From Nocardia sp. NBC_01730 (GTDB lineage: Bacteria; Actinomycetota; Actinomycetes; Mycobacteriales; Mycobacteriaceae), in assembly GCF_035920445.1 (NCBI RefSeq), contig NZ_CP109162.1, positions 6,510,001 through 6,574,000 on the forward strand: 64,000 bases of DNA, read 5' to 3'. The notes beneath the pieces were generated by a model. The model ran no database searches. It had not been told where the DNA came from and worked only from the letters and a program-made list of their open reading frames with translations. The position numbers and the translations under genes were made by a program. Of this stretch, positions 1 through 7,786 are shown in pieces. The number at the start of each line of letters is the position of its first letter. The first letter of the stretch is position 1.

Positions 1-975
1 GAACGCGCCCGCGTGATAGACGTGACCGGGTCGGGTGGGGTCGAACTGGGCCATGATGTCCTCGCGACCGCCGAAGGCGCCCAGCGGGAAGCCGCCGCCG
101 ATGATCTTGCTGAGCGAGGTGAGATCCGGTGTGATGTCGTAGCGACGTTGCAGCGGCCCCATCCGGAAGGTGGCGCACTCGTCGAAGATGAGCAGCACGT
201 CATGAGCGGTGGTGAGTTCACGCAGGCCACGCAGATATGCGACGTCGCCGGGAATACCGCCCGCCGCACCCATCATCGGCTCCACGATGATCGCGGCGAT
301 CCGCTCGGCGTGCAGAGCCAACAGTTCCCGCGCCGCTGCCAGATCGTTGTACGGCAGCAGCATCACCTCGCGCATCCGCGTCTTGGGCACCCCGCGCGCA
401 GGCTGGGCAGGCGGGAAGGACTCCGGCAGGCCTTCCTGCGGATACGTCGGGTCGGTCATGCCCGTGAACATGTTGATCTGCGCGTCGTCGTGCAGTCCGT
501 GGTAGCCGCCGTCGATCTTGACGATGACATCACGGCCGGTGAACGCACGCGCGGCCCGTAGGGTGAGCATGGTCGCCTCGGTGCCCGAATTGCAATACCG
601 CACTTTATCGATCGACGGGACGCGCTCGCACACCATGGCCGCGTGCCGGGCCTGCACTTGCACGGGTGTGCCGAGGGCGGAGCTCTTGCCGATTTGTTCT
701 GCCGCTGCCGCGAGCAGCACGGGATGGCAATGGCCGTGCACGGTCGCGCTCATGTTGTTGTAGAAGTCGAGATAATCGTTGCCGTCGACATCGGTCAGTA
801 CGCAACCGGCGCCGTGGTCCATGAAGGTGGGGTATGGCGTGAAATGGTTGATTGTCCGGGTATCGCCTCCGGGAAGCCATTTCTTCGCATCCTCGTGTAA
901 CCGCAGAGATTTCGGTGTTCGAGCGTGATAATCTTTTCTTATTCTTTGCGCTGCTATGGTTTCGAGCACGGTCAC
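1..975 (-). CDS. Class III PLP aminotransferase, glutamate-1-semialdehyde aminomutase-like (partial)
   Basis: The reading frame enters from the left edge, so the C-terminus is missing. The translation has the class III aminotransferase pattern: N-terminal WLPGGDTRTINHF, then CNSGTEATMLTLRAAR (cofactor phosphate region), DGGYHG, the PLP-pyridine aspartate in LLIFDECATF, and the Schiff-base lysine in SLSKIIGGGFPLGAFGG. This layout is closest to glutamate-1-semialdehyde 2,1-aminomutase and relatives. Steroid neighbours do not explain it, and it may act on another amino-ketone. The GTG start at 975 has AAGGA seven bases upstream. It lies 16 bp behind the GNAT gene, so the two are probably co-transcribed. 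Confidence 0.8.
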   Translation of the reverse strand, partial: MTVLETIAAQRIRKDYHARTPKSLRLHEDAKKWLPGGDTRTINHFTPYPTFMDHGAGCVLTDVDGNDYLDFYNNMSATVHGHCHPVLLAAAAEQIGKSSALGTPVQVQARHAAMVCERVPSIDKVRYCNSGTEATMLTLRAARAFTGRDVIVKIDGGYHGLHDDAQINMFTGMTDPTYPQEGLPESFPPAQPARGVPKTRMREVMLLPYNDLAAARELLALHAERIAAIIVEPMMGAAGGIPGDVAYLRGLRELTTAHDVLLIFDECATFRMGPLQRRYDITPDLTSLSKIIGGGFPLGAFGGREDIMAQFDPTRPGHVYHAGAF

Positions 976-991
976 GAGAATTCCTTCATTA

Positions 992-2320
992 TCAGATTAC
1001 TGGCCAGATTTGCGATGGAAGCTTGGGGAAGAGGATGGCGAGCAGCGCCGCTCCGAGCCGGGTCTGCAGTCGATGGTCGGCATACGCCGGGGCGAGTTCC
1101 GTCAGGTCGGCGTGGCCCAGGAGCAGCGACAAGAACATCGCGACCGGCATGGAGGCATCCGAGGAACGCCTGGCGTGCTCCGGCCACCGGTCGATATCGG
1201 CCAATTTTCCGCCCTGGAAGTGCAGTCGCAAGCCGAAGGTGTAGAAATGCAGCCGCAGCGTGCCGGTATGCCCGCGGAAGGCCGACTCGGCCAGCCTCTT
1301 GTCCAGCACCGGTGTGACGTGGCGAAGAAACGCGGCGAGATCAGGAATCCGAACGAACCAGCCGATGCTCGGCGGCCGTCGTACCAGCAGATCGCCCAGT
1401 ATCCGATAGGCGGGATGCTCGGTGCCGAGCCACAGCATGTATCCATCCGCACCCGTCGTCTGCCGCAATACGCTCGGCAGTATTTCCGACCAGGACGCGT
1501 CCGGCGCCAATTCGAGCCCGGAAATGGAAGTCACCGATTCTGGACACGACTGCCCGGGCAGCCAGCTGGGAATGGGAAAACTGGGAATGCCCCCATAACC
1601 CGACAACGCATAGCCCACCGGTCGATCGCCTTGCTGGATGACGAGGATTTCGTCGCGCATCATGTTGTCGCGGCTGCGGCCGGTCAGTTCGTATTCCCAC
1701 AAAGCTCGGTCGCGTGCACAGGTGAGCAATGCCCGGGACCCGGCATGGCGGTCGATACGCTCCAGAAAAGGCGCATCGGCCGCGGTAGCACAACGCAATC
1801 CGACAGGTTCGCCCGCCGAGGGCGCCGACGGCAGGTCGCGCGTCCAGCCGCCACGGCCCGCGCGTTGGGTGAGCACCGCGTGATAGCCGTGCTCCTGATG
1901 GAAGAACATCAGGTCGGTGATGACCTGCATCAGCTGGCCGCGGCCCGCACTGCGCTCGTGCAGTGCGTCGAACTGGCGACCGATGAGCCCCCGCCTGCGA
2001 TAGTCGGCATGCGTCGCCACCAGTTCCAGTCGGCCCACGCCGAACGGGATCCCGGCGTAGGACCAGATCTGCGGCACCAGGGTCAGACCGGACACGAGCG
2101 CGCCAGTGGCAGGGTCCTCCACCACCGTGATGTCCGCCAGTTCCATGGTGGGATGTGCGTGATCGAAAAGCTCAGCGCTCCAAGCGCCCACAGCCGCACT
2201 GGGTTTGCCGTCCGAATCCTTATGGGCATCGGACTGGAGGGACACGAACGCGTCTCGGTCGTCCGGAATCGCGGATCGCAGTATCAAACTATCCGGCAAG
2301 CGAACCGGTAGCACCGTCAT
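992..2320 (-). CDS. GNAT-family N-acetyltransferase (Eis-like layout)
   Basis: A 442-residue protein. The first third holds the GNAT acetyl-CoA-binding signature (VGRLELVATHADYRRRGLIG, arginine-rich A-motif loop, about residues 95-115), and the C-terminal part resembles a second acetyltransferase/SCP2-like half, as in large Eis-type proteins. The substrate cannot be told. ATG at 2320 was chosen because the sequence before it is low-quality and the conserved N-terminus (LILRSAIPDDRDAF) follows immediately. The aminotransferase starts 16 bp downstream, which suggests a two-gene unit. Confidence 0.7.
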   Translation of the reverse strand: MTVLPVRLPDSLILRSAIPDDRDAFVSLQSDAHKDSDGKPSAAVGAWSAELFDHAHPTMELADITVVEDPATGALVSGLTLVPQIWSYAGIPFGVGRLELVATHADYRRRGLIGRQFDALHERSAGRGQLMQVITDLMFFHQEHGYHAVLTQRAGRGGWTRDLPSAPSAGEPVGLRCATAADAPFLERIDRHAGSRALLTCARDRALWEYELTGRSRDNMMRDEILVIQQGDRPVGYALSGYGGIPSFPIPSWLPGQSCPESVTSISGLELAPDASWSEILPSVLRQTTGADGYMLWLGTEHPAYRILGDLLVRRPPSIGWFVRIPDLAAFLRHVTPVLDKRLAESAFRGHTGTLRLHFYTFGLRLHFQGGKLADIDRWPEHARRSSDASMPVAMFLSLLLGHADLTELAPAYADHRLQTRLGAALLAILFPKLPSQIWPVI

Positions 2321-2830
2321 CGTGCTGGTCTCTCTGCCCGCTGGCCACGGCATGCACTCACACGGTGCAGTATCACGGATCCGAGTGAATCCGGCTGACC
2401 AGCGCTGGGGAGCGTTCGGATCGAACGGAGCGTCCACTCTCGAGGAGCGCGGTCGCTCCTGTCGAATACCGGTGTGCAAGTTCGCGTTGTTGTTGCTGTT
2501 TGGAAGTGTCTGACGCCGCCGAGTGCGACCGCACGCCGGCGTTCGTGGCAATCGCGCACAGTTCGCTACCGGAGCCAGCTGCCTGCGGCCCCACCGAACC
2601 GAAGGCAGCCTGCTACCAATTGTCGGCGAGTGTGCCGTCCTCGAGCGATCCCGACGTCGAGCGCTGATTCGCACGCACCGGTCTGGTCGGCGACACCGGA
2701 CAAGCCTGTGGAGCCGACGTCGGACTCGACCTCGGTCGAGCGGTCGGCTTCGAATCAGGAACCCACCGGAAGCGCGGCGCAGTGCCGCCCAGCCCGGAAT
2801 CCCCTCCTTCGGGCGGGGGAGGACGTCGAT
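2321..2830. other. Gene-free gap between GNAT gene and ipdC
   Basis: About 510 bp with no reading frame that looks like protein on either strand. It contains the GNAT promoter side and the 3' flank of ipdC. A weak GC-rich hairpin (TCCCC...GGGGA, about 2805-2825) could end ipdC transcription. No other signal was found. Confidence 0.4.
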
Positions 2831-3916
2831 TCACTCGGAAGCAGAATCCGCGCGGTCGGCGAGCGCGCCGATCGCCTCGATCCGCGCGACTGCGTCCGTG
2901 ACGATCCGGTCGATCAATTCCTTGCAGGTGGGCAGGTCTTCGATGATCCCGGTGACTTGTCCGGCCGCGAGCACCCCCGCCTGGGTATTCCCTTCGACCA
3001 GCCCCGCACGCAACAACATCGGTGTATTGGCTGCCATGACGACCTGGGACCAGTTGAGGTCCTTGGCCTTTCGCATCGCCAGTCCGTCGCGGACCAGGGT
3101 CGACCACTTCATCCCGGTCATGCTCTTGAACTTCGCGGAATTGGAGACCGCTGCGGCAAGACCACGCCAGCGGCCCGAATGTTCGAGGCGCTGTACGAGT
3201 TCGGTGTTCAGCACGCGGTGCGGCATGCCGTCGACCTTCAGCGACACCACCGTGTCCTGCAACTGCCTGCGTAGGTACTCGTGCTTCACGGCGTCGGGCA
3301 CCGTGCTCTCCTGGGTGAGCAGGAACCGGGTACCCATCGCGACACCCGCCGCGCCGTAGGCAAGGGCAGCGGCGAGACCGCGCCCGTCGAAGAACCCGCC
3401 CGCCGCGACCACGGGGATGTCCACCGCGTCCAGCACCGAGGGAAGCAGCAGCGTGGTGGCCACCGGGCCGGTGTGCCCGCCGCCCTCGCCGCCCTGCACT
3501 ATCACCGCGTCCGCGCCCCAGGCCTCGACTTTCACCGCGTGCTTTGCCGCACCGATCGACGGGATCACCACTACCCCGGCATCTTTCAGCTTGGCGATTA
3601 AATCGTGTTTGGGGGCGAGCGCGAACGAGGCGACGGCCACCTTCTCGCGGATCAGCAGATCGATCCGCTCGGTGGCGTCGGTGGCGTCGGCGCGGATGTT
3701 CACGCCGAACGGTTTCGACGTGTGCGCCTTGGTCTTCGCGATCGCCGCCTCCAGCTCCGCGAAAGTCATGGTGGCGGAGGCGAGGATGCCGAGCCCGCCC
3801 GCCTCCGCGGTGGCCGAGACCAGGCTCGGGCCTGCGACCCAGCCCATGCCGGTCTGCACGATCGGATGCTCGATGCCGACCAGGGTGGTCAGCGCGGTGT
3901 GCAGGTGCTCGGTCAT
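2831..3916 (-). CDS. ipdC: IpdC: nitronate-monooxygenase-fold FMN reductase of steroid C/D-ring catabolism
   Basis: A 361-residue TIM-barrel flavoprotein of the nitronate monooxygenase/2-nitropropane dioxygenase family. HPIVQTGMGWVAGP (about 17-30) opens the first strand, and VQGGEGGGHTGPV (about 140-152) is the FMN phosphate loop. Family and order match M. tuberculosis Rv3553 (IpdC), which acts on CoA esters of the hydroxylated HIP (methylhexahydroindanedione propionate) intermediate before ring opening. It is last in the minus-strand unit echA20-ipdA-ipdB-ipdC. Its ATG overlaps the stop of a 25-codon micro-ORF (TCATGA), so translation is probably coupled. The function is inferred from orthology; the nitronate monooxygenase family is broad. 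Confidence 0.85.
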   Translation of the reverse strand: MTEHLHTALTTLVGIEHPIVQTGMGWVAGPSLVSATAEAGGLGILASATMTFAELEAAIAKTKAHTSKPFGVNIRADATDATERIDLLIREKVAVASFALAPKHDLIAKLKDAGVVVIPSIGAAKHAVKVEAWGADAVIVQGGEGGGHTGPVATTLLLPSVLDAVDIPVVAAGGFFDGRGLAAALAYGAAGVAMGTRFLLTQESTVPDAVKHEYLRRQLQDTVVSLKVDGMPHRVLNTELVQRLEHSGRWRGLAAAVSNSAKFKSMTGMKWSTLVRDGLAMRKAKDLNWSQVVMAANTPMLLRAGLVEGNTQAGVLAAGQVTGIIEDLPTCKELIDRIVTDAVARIEAIGALADRADSASE

Positions 3917-3990
3917 GACGCCCCCTCGCTGGTTCTCGGCTCCGTCATGACCGAGCGATGCTCGGCCGTGCCAGTCGTACGCTCGCTCAT
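3913..3990 (-). CDS. 25-residue micro-ORF bridging ipdB and ipdC
   Basis: ATG at 3990 lies inside the ipdB stop (ATGA), and its own TGA at 3913-3915 overlaps the ipdC ATG. The peptide begins MSERTTGTAEHRSV and ends TSEGAS. Both ends overlap their neighbours by the same four bases, the geometry described for MIRU elements of mycobacterial operons. Its start resembles the repetitive leader of mce4D (MSERSERTTGAAE). It most likely keeps ribosomes moving from ipdB to ipdC; a function for the peptide itself is not evident. Confidence 0.5.
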   Translation of the reverse strand: MSERTTGTAEHRSVMTEPRTSEGAS

Positions 3991-4745
3991 GACGCGACCT
4001 CGGTTTCTCGAATCTTCTCGGGATCGAGCACCTCTCGGATCAGGCGGAGCTCTTCGGTGGTGGGCGAGCGGGTTTCGCCCGCGTCGGCGAGGCCCGCGAT
4101 CTCGAATGAGGTGTTCTCGGCGACCTCGTCGGCGGTGACGCCGGGGTGCAGGCTGCGGGCACGCATGGTGTGGCCGGGACCTTCGAAATCGAAAACGCCC
4201 AGGTTGGTCACTACGCGATGCAGGTGCAGGAATCGGAACGCGGGATTGGCCCGGTCCACCTTGTCGTACCCCACGCCGGAGACGACGTCGACTCGGTCGG
4301 TGAAGACCCGCCTGGTGTGCCGCGAAACCCAGTAGCTGGTGGCGTGGTTGAGCGTGTTGCCCGGTGCGCCGCGCACGCCGAACATCTGCCGGGTCGGCTG
4401 TTGCAACGGGCCGAACGCTGAGAGATTCTGATTGCCGAATCGGTCGATCTGGTTGGCTCCCATCACCACATGCCGCCGGCCGGAGGCCACGACATCGAAC
4501 ACTTTCCGGAACGGAATCCAGCCCTCGATGGGCGCCTTGCCGCCGATCGGGGGAGTGTCGGCAAGCAACAGCGCCTCGCCGTCGGAGAGCAGCAGGTCGG
4601 GTTCGGTGGTGAGCTTGGCCAGCCGTGCGCCGATGATCGACATCGGTGACATCGGGCTGGCCATGATTTCCCCAGCGCCGCTGAAGATCTCCGCGCAGGC
4701 GACCGCGCACACCTCGGCCCTGGTGATGGTTTCGGCACTGGTCAT
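3987..4745 (-). CDS. ipdB: IpdB: beta subunit of COCHEA-CoA hydrolase
   Basis: A 252-residue class I CoA-transferase beta-fold protein matching Rv3552. With IpdA it forms the hydrolase that opens the last steroid ring (C) of the COCHEA-CoA intermediate. Recognisable stretches include SPMSIIGARLAKLT, HVVMGANQIDRFGNQN (about 90-105) and the conserved NLGVFDFEG strand. ATG at 4745 was chosen because it overlaps the stop of the preceding micro-ORF (ATGA) and has GGAGG seven bases upstream; a longer in-frame start at 4781 would only add repeat sequence. Part of the echA20-ipdA-ipdB-ipdC unit. Confidence 0.9.
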   Translation of the reverse strand: MTSAETITRAEVCAVACAEIFSGAGEIMASPMSPMSIIGARLAKLTTEPDLLLSDGEALLLADTPPIGGKAPIEGWIPFRKVFDVVASGRRHVVMGANQIDRFGNQNLSAFGPLQQPTRQMFGVRGAPGNTLNHATSYWVSRHTRRVFTDRVDVVSGVGYDKVDRANPAFRFLHLHRVVTNLGVFDFEGPGHTMRARSLHPGVTADEVAENTSFEIAGLADAGETRSPTTEELRLIREVLDPEKIRETEVAS

Positions 4746-4819
4746 CGCGACGCCTCCGGTGTCATGCGGGGGTTCCCGCACCCCGTCGGCGCGATGAGCG
4801 CTGCGCGATTGTGTCTCAT
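4742..4819 (-). CDS. Micro-ORF 3 of the ipdA-ipdB junction (25 aa)
   Basis: Starts MRHNRAALIAPTGCG inside the second 71-bp repeat and stops TGA at 4742-4744, overlapping the ipdB ATG at 4745. An AGGAGG stands four bases before its ATG. Third link in a chain of overlapping micro-ORFs. Confidence 0.4.
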   Translation of the reverse strand: MRHNRAALIAPTGCGNPRMTPEASR

Positions 4820-4902
4820 CGAGCCTCCTGTGTCATGCGGGGGTTCCCGCACCCCGTCGGCGCGATGAGCGCTGCGCGATTGTGTCTCATCGAGCCTCCT
4901 GT
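4761..4902 (-). repeat. Two exact tandem 71-bp repeats between ipdA and ipdB
   Basis: Period exactly 71 bp (copies begin at 4761 and 4832; a third partial start follows at 4903). Each copy contains, on the minus strand, AGGAGG, an ATG that overlaps the previous stop, and an in-frame micro-ORF. Ends are joined by ATGA. This is MIRU-like structure: repeated translation-initiation modules between two subunits of one enzyme. Confidence 0.8.
4816..4890 (-). CDS. Micro-ORF 2 of the ipdA-ipdB junction (24 aa)
   Basis: ATG at 4890 overlaps the stop of micro-ORF 1, and the TGA at 4816 overlaps the start of micro-ORF 3 at 4819. The first 20 residues are identical to those of micro-ORF 3. It has its own AGGAGG four bases upstream. 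Confidence 0.4.
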   Translation of the reverse strand: MRHNRAALIAPTGCGNPRMTQEAR

Positions 4903-4934
4903 GTCATGCGGGACACGCGGTCCACTTCTCTCAT
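4887..4934 (-). CDS. Micro-ORF 1 of the ipdA-ipdB junction (15 aa)
   Basis: ATG at 4934 uses the last base of the ipdA stop (TGATG) and the frame reads MREVDRVSRMTQEAR. It ends TGA at 4887, overlapping the next ATG. First link of the chain that connects ipdA to ipdB. Confidence 0.35.
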   Translation of the reverse strand: MREVDRVSRMTQEAR

Positions 4935-5815
4935 CACGCGCCACCTTCGGCGAACTCGCGCACGGCGGCCTGGTACTGCTCTTCGGAGACCGCCAGGTAT
5001 TTGTCGACGAATGTCTGCCATGCCTCCGGCGACTTGGCGGACTCGACGTAGTGCTTCTGGAACTTTTCGTCGCGCCGGTAGCTGTCCCCGGCAAGGGTGA
5101 AGTGGGCGCCGCCCGGTGCCTCCACGACGCCGTCGACCATCATGCGATTCAGCAACAGTGATTGCAGCGGAACGGTTTTCACCAGTTCCTCGGTCTCGAC
5201 CACGCGTTCCACCGAGACATAGCGCCGCTGCGCCGCCAGGCAGAAAAGGTCGTCGAAATAGGGGTCGACGCCGGTGTATGCGGCGTTGCCGTGCGGGTCG
5301 CCGAGGTTCAGATGCACCAGTGCCGCATCAAGATTCAGCGCGGGCATAGCGATCAGAGTTTCCGGCGTGCCGTCTTGGCCGGGGTAGGGCGATTCGACCG
5401 TCTTCAGTTCGCCATCCCAGAAGTTCGGGACATCCGAGCCGAGTCCGGCGCGGATCGGCAGGAACGGAAGCCGCGCCGCCGCGGCCTCCAACCCGCACTT
5501 GAGCATGCCCTCGTCCATCTCGCGCGCGACCAGCGAGCCCGAGGTGCGAGCCTTGCCGAACCACGGGTCGTAGAACGGCGGCGAATCCAGTGAAACGAAG
5601 CCGTAGTACGCCTTGCGTACCTTGCCCGCCGAGCACAGCAGCCCGAGATCCGGCCCGCCGTAGCCGACGACCGTCAGGTCCGTGATGTTCGAACGCAGGA
5701 TGGCCCGCACCAGTGCCATCGGCTTACGCCGCGACCCCCAGCCACCGATGCCGATTGTCATCCCGCTGCGCAGCTCGCCGACGACCTCGTCGAGCGACAT
5801 CCGCTTGTCTCGCAT
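4934..5815 (-). CDS. ipdA: IpdA: alpha subunit of COCHEA-CoA hydrolase
   Basis: A 293-residue class I CoA-transferase alpha-fold protein matching Rv3551 (usual length about 292). GMTIGIGGWGSRRKPMALV (about 19-37) is the N-terminal glycine-rich CoA-transferase loop. The acidic residue in REMDEGML (Glu102 here) probably corresponds to the catalytic Glu105 reported for M. tuberculosis IpdA. With IpdB it performs the ring-opening hydrolysis of COCHEA-CoA in HIP degradation. It follows echA20 across a 93-bp gap that contains a degenerate copy of the junction repeat. Confidence 0.9.
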   Translation of the reverse strand: MRDKRMSLDEVVGELRSGMTIGIGGWGSRRKPMALVRAILRSNITDLTVVGYGGPDLGLLCSAGKVRKAYYGFVSLDSPPFYDPWFGKARTSGSLVAREMDEGMLKCGLEAAAARLPFLPIRAGLGSDVPNFWDGELKTVESPYPGQDGTPETLIAMPALNLDAALVHLNLGDPHGNAAYTGVDPYFDDLFCLAAQRRYVSVERVVETEELVKTVPLQSLLLNRMMVDGVVEAPGGAHFTLAGDSYRRDEKFQKHYVESAKSPEAWQTFVDKYLAVSEEQYQAAVREFAEGGA

Positions 5816-5843
5816 GGCTTTTCGCTCCCTAACTGATTGTCAG

Positions 5844-5902
5844 CACTCTCGGGGCCCTTCGTGGTTGCGCAAACCGCCTCCTCCGGGCCGCCGTTCGCGC
5901 CG
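5844..5902 (-). repeat. Degenerate junction repeat between echA20 and ipdA
   Basis: On the minus strand, GGCCCGGAGGAGG followed by AACCACGAAGGGCCCCG matches the units in the OB-fold gene at 18.29-18.44 kb and, more distantly, those at 7.6 and 42.0 kb. A single diverged copy that carries no open micro-ORF joining the flanking genes. Confidence 0.65.
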
Positions 5903-5908
5903 TGGTTC

Positions 5909-6673
5909 CTACTGCCCGGCTTTGCGCGCCGCCAGATCGTCGTCGAACCGGGCGCGGATCTCGTCGGCGACGCCGGCGAGGTTGAGTTCGAAGGTGAATC
6001 CCTGCTCGTACCGGTAGCTGCGGTACACGTCCTGCATGTCGATGCCGTTGAGTGCCCGCTTCGCCGCCCGGATCACCCTGGCGTCCTTGGCCGCGATGTT
6101 CTTCGCCACTTCCATCGCGGCCGCGTCGAGTTCGGCGCGCGGCACCACCTGGTAGACCGAACCGTGGTGCTGCAACTGCTGGGCGGTGATGGTGCTCGCG
6201 GTGTAGAACAGCGTGCGCATCAGATGCTGCGGCACCAGCCGCGCCAGGTGGGTCGCCGCGCCGAGCGCGCCGCGGTCCACTTCGGGCAGGCCGAACGTGG
6301 CGTCGTCGGAGGCGATCACGATGTCCGCGTTGCCAACCAGCCCGATGCCACCGCCCAGGCAGAAGCCGTGCACCACGGCGATCACCGGCACCTGGCAGTC
6401 GTAGACCGCGCCGAATGCCTCGAAGCAGCCGTGGTTCGCGTCGATCAGCGCTTGGTGGCCGGGCTTGCTCTGGATCTCTTTGATGTCCACGCCCGCGTTG
6501 AAGCCGCGGTTCTCGGCGCGCAAGACGACGACCCTGGTGTCCGAGTCACGGCCCGCTGCCCGCACCTCGTCGGCGATAGCGAACCAGCCGTCGGTCGGGA
6601 TGGCGTTGACCGGCGGGTAGTCGACCGTGATCACGGTGATGCCGGTTGATTCGGAGTGACGGTTGATCCCCAT
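5909..6673 (-). CDS. echA20: EchA20: enoyl-CoA-hydratase-fold ring-D-opening hydrolase
   Basis: A 254-residue crotonase-fold protein matching Rv3550 (247 aa). NRGFNAGVDIKEI carries the first oxyanion-hole strand and VHGFCLGGGIGLVG the second. In HIP catabolism EchA20 hydrolyses ring D of the HIEC-CoA intermediate. ATG at 6673 was preferred over 6685/6688 because the M. tuberculosis protein starts at the equivalent point (a few residues before the VDYPPVNAIP motif). It is first in the ipd unit, divergent from an SDR gene 64 bp away, with a KstR2-like operator between them. Confidence 0.88.
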   Translation of the reverse strand: MGINRHSESTGITVITVDYPPVNAIPTDGWFAIADEVRAAGRDSDTRVVVLRAENRGFNAGVDIKEIQSKPGHQALIDANHGCFEAFGAVYDCQVPVIAVVHGFCLGGGIGLVGNADIVIASDDATFGLPEVDRGALGAATHLARLVPQHLMRTLFYTASTITAQQLQHHGSVYQVVPRAELDAAAMEVAKNIAAKDARVIRAAKRALNGIDMQDVYRSYRYEQGFTFELNLAGVADEIRARFDDDLAARKAGQ

Positions 6674-6708
6674 CGCAAGTCCCATCATGTAACCCAGCGC
6701 ATTGGCAA

Positions 6709-6722
6709 AGCAAGCAGTTGCT
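6709..6722. promoter_or_regulatory. Putative KstR2 operator between echA20 and the SDR gene
   Basis: AGCAAGCAGTTGCT matches the published KstR2 consensus AnCAAGnnCTTGnT except for one base (G for C in the right half). It lies 36 bp upstream of echA20 and 15 bp upstream of the SDR start, as in the M. tuberculosis Rv3549c/Rv3550 intergenic region. KstR2 releases DNA on binding HIP-CoA. Confidence 0.65.
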
Positions 6723-6737
6723 TGGTAGGTTAGCACG

Positions 6738-7529
6738 GTGGCACTCGAAATCGATCTGTCCGGCCGCGTCGTTCTGGTGACCGGCGGCGTGCGCGGCGTA
6801 GGCGCGGGGGTGAGCAAGGCGTTCCTCGCCGCGGGCGCGACCGTCGTGGCCTGTGCGCGGCGGCCCGCCGACGTTCCCGTCGAACTCGACGGACGGGCGA
6901 TCGAATACCTGCCGTGCGATATTCGGGACACCGACGCGGTCCGAGCGCTGATCGACGCGATCACCGAGCGCCACGGCCGTCTCGACCACCTTGTCAACAA
7001 CGCGGGGGGCGCCCCCTTCGCGCTCGCCGCCGCCGCGAGCGCGAACTTCCATGCCAAGATCGTCGAACTGAACTTGCTCGCCCCGCTGCTGGTCGCGCAG
7101 GCCGCCAACGCGGTGATGCAACAGCAGCCCGAGGGCGGCTCGATCCTGAACGTCTCCAGCGTCAGCGGGCACCGCCCGTCGCCAGGCACCGCTGCCTATG
7201 GCGCTGCCAAGGCGGGCATGGACAGCCTGACCGCTTCGCTCGCCGTCGAGTGGGCGCCGAAGGTCCGGGTCAACTCGCTGGTCGTCGGGCCGGTCGACAC
7301 CGAACTGAGTCAGTTGCACTACGGCGACCAGGACGGCGTCGACGCGGTGGGCCGCACCATCCCGCTGGGCCGCATGGCCCGTCCCGACGACATCGGCCGC
7401 TGTGCTGCCTTCTTCGCCTCCCCGCTGGCCGCCTACGTCAGCGGCGCGACCCTGCTGGTGCACGGTGGCGGCGAGCGGCCCGCCTTCCTTGCTGCCTCCA
7501 CCGCGGCCGTCGGTCAGCAGCAGTCCTGA
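6738..7529 (+). CDS. Short-chain dehydrogenase of the HIP/KstR2 unit (Rv3549c-like)
   Basis: A 263-residue classical SDR. VTGGVRGVG (about 14-22) is the Rossmann TGxxxGxG motif, NNAGG is at 87-91, and the catalytic YGAAK has Tyr154. Position (divergent from echA20, followed by a second SDR) matches Rv3549c, a KstR2-regulated reductase whose exact step is not settled. The GTG at 6738 follows the operator closely. A 258-bp gap filled with three junction repeats separates it from the next SDR. Confidence 0.8.
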   Translation: MALEIDLSGRVVLVTGGVRGVGAGVSKAFLAAGATVVACARRPADVPVELDGRAIEYLPCDIRDTDAVRALIDAITERHGRLDHLVNNAGGAPFALAAAASANFHAKIVELNLLAPLLVAQAANAVMQQQPEGGSILNVSSVSGHRPSPGTAAYGAAKAGMDSLTASLAVEWAPKVRVNSLVVGPVDTELSQLHYGDQDGVDAVGRTIPLGRMARPDDIGRCAAFFASPLAAYVSGATLLVHGGGERPAFLAASTAAVGQQQS

Positions 7530-7561
7530 ACACCCCGGACACATACGAAGAGGACACAGGC

Positions 7562-7786
7562 ATGGGGCGGTCAGGCCAGGAAGGGGCAGCGGAGCGTGAC
7601 CACGGAGGGTCCCGCTCATGCCAGAAAGGACACGGGCATGAGCGGTCAGGCCTGGAGGAGGTAGCGGAGCGTGACCACGGAGGGTCCCGCTCATGCCAGA
7701 AAGGACACGGGCATGAGCGGTCAGGCCTGGAGGAGGTAGCGGAGCGTGACCACGGAGGGTCCCGCTCATGCCAGAAAGGACACAGT
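7562..7786 (+). repeat. Three tandem 74-76 bp junction repeats upstream of SDR 2
   Basis: Copies begin at 7562, 7638 and 7713, and each starts ATG(A)GCGGTCAGG and contains GAGCGTGACCACGGAGGG. The frame of the ATG at 7562 stays open through all three copies and joins the SDR at 7787 exactly in frame, which would add a 75-residue repetitive leader (unit about 25 aa, core AERDHGGSRSCQK). The same core occurs at 41984-42132 and, diverged, at 18288-18443 and 5844-5902. Confidence 0.85.

Noticed and set aside
13..561. Plus-strand frame at the left edge
   Set aside because: It is the mirror of the minus-strand class III aminotransferase, which shows clear catalytic motifs.
4761..4902. CRISPR-like direct repeats
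   Set aside because: Repeats are contiguous with no unique spacers, and they contain start/stop codons joined to neighbouring genes.
6546..7769. 407-codon minus-strand frame across SDR 1 and the repeats
   Set aside because: Shadow of the SDR coding strand and of the repeat units.
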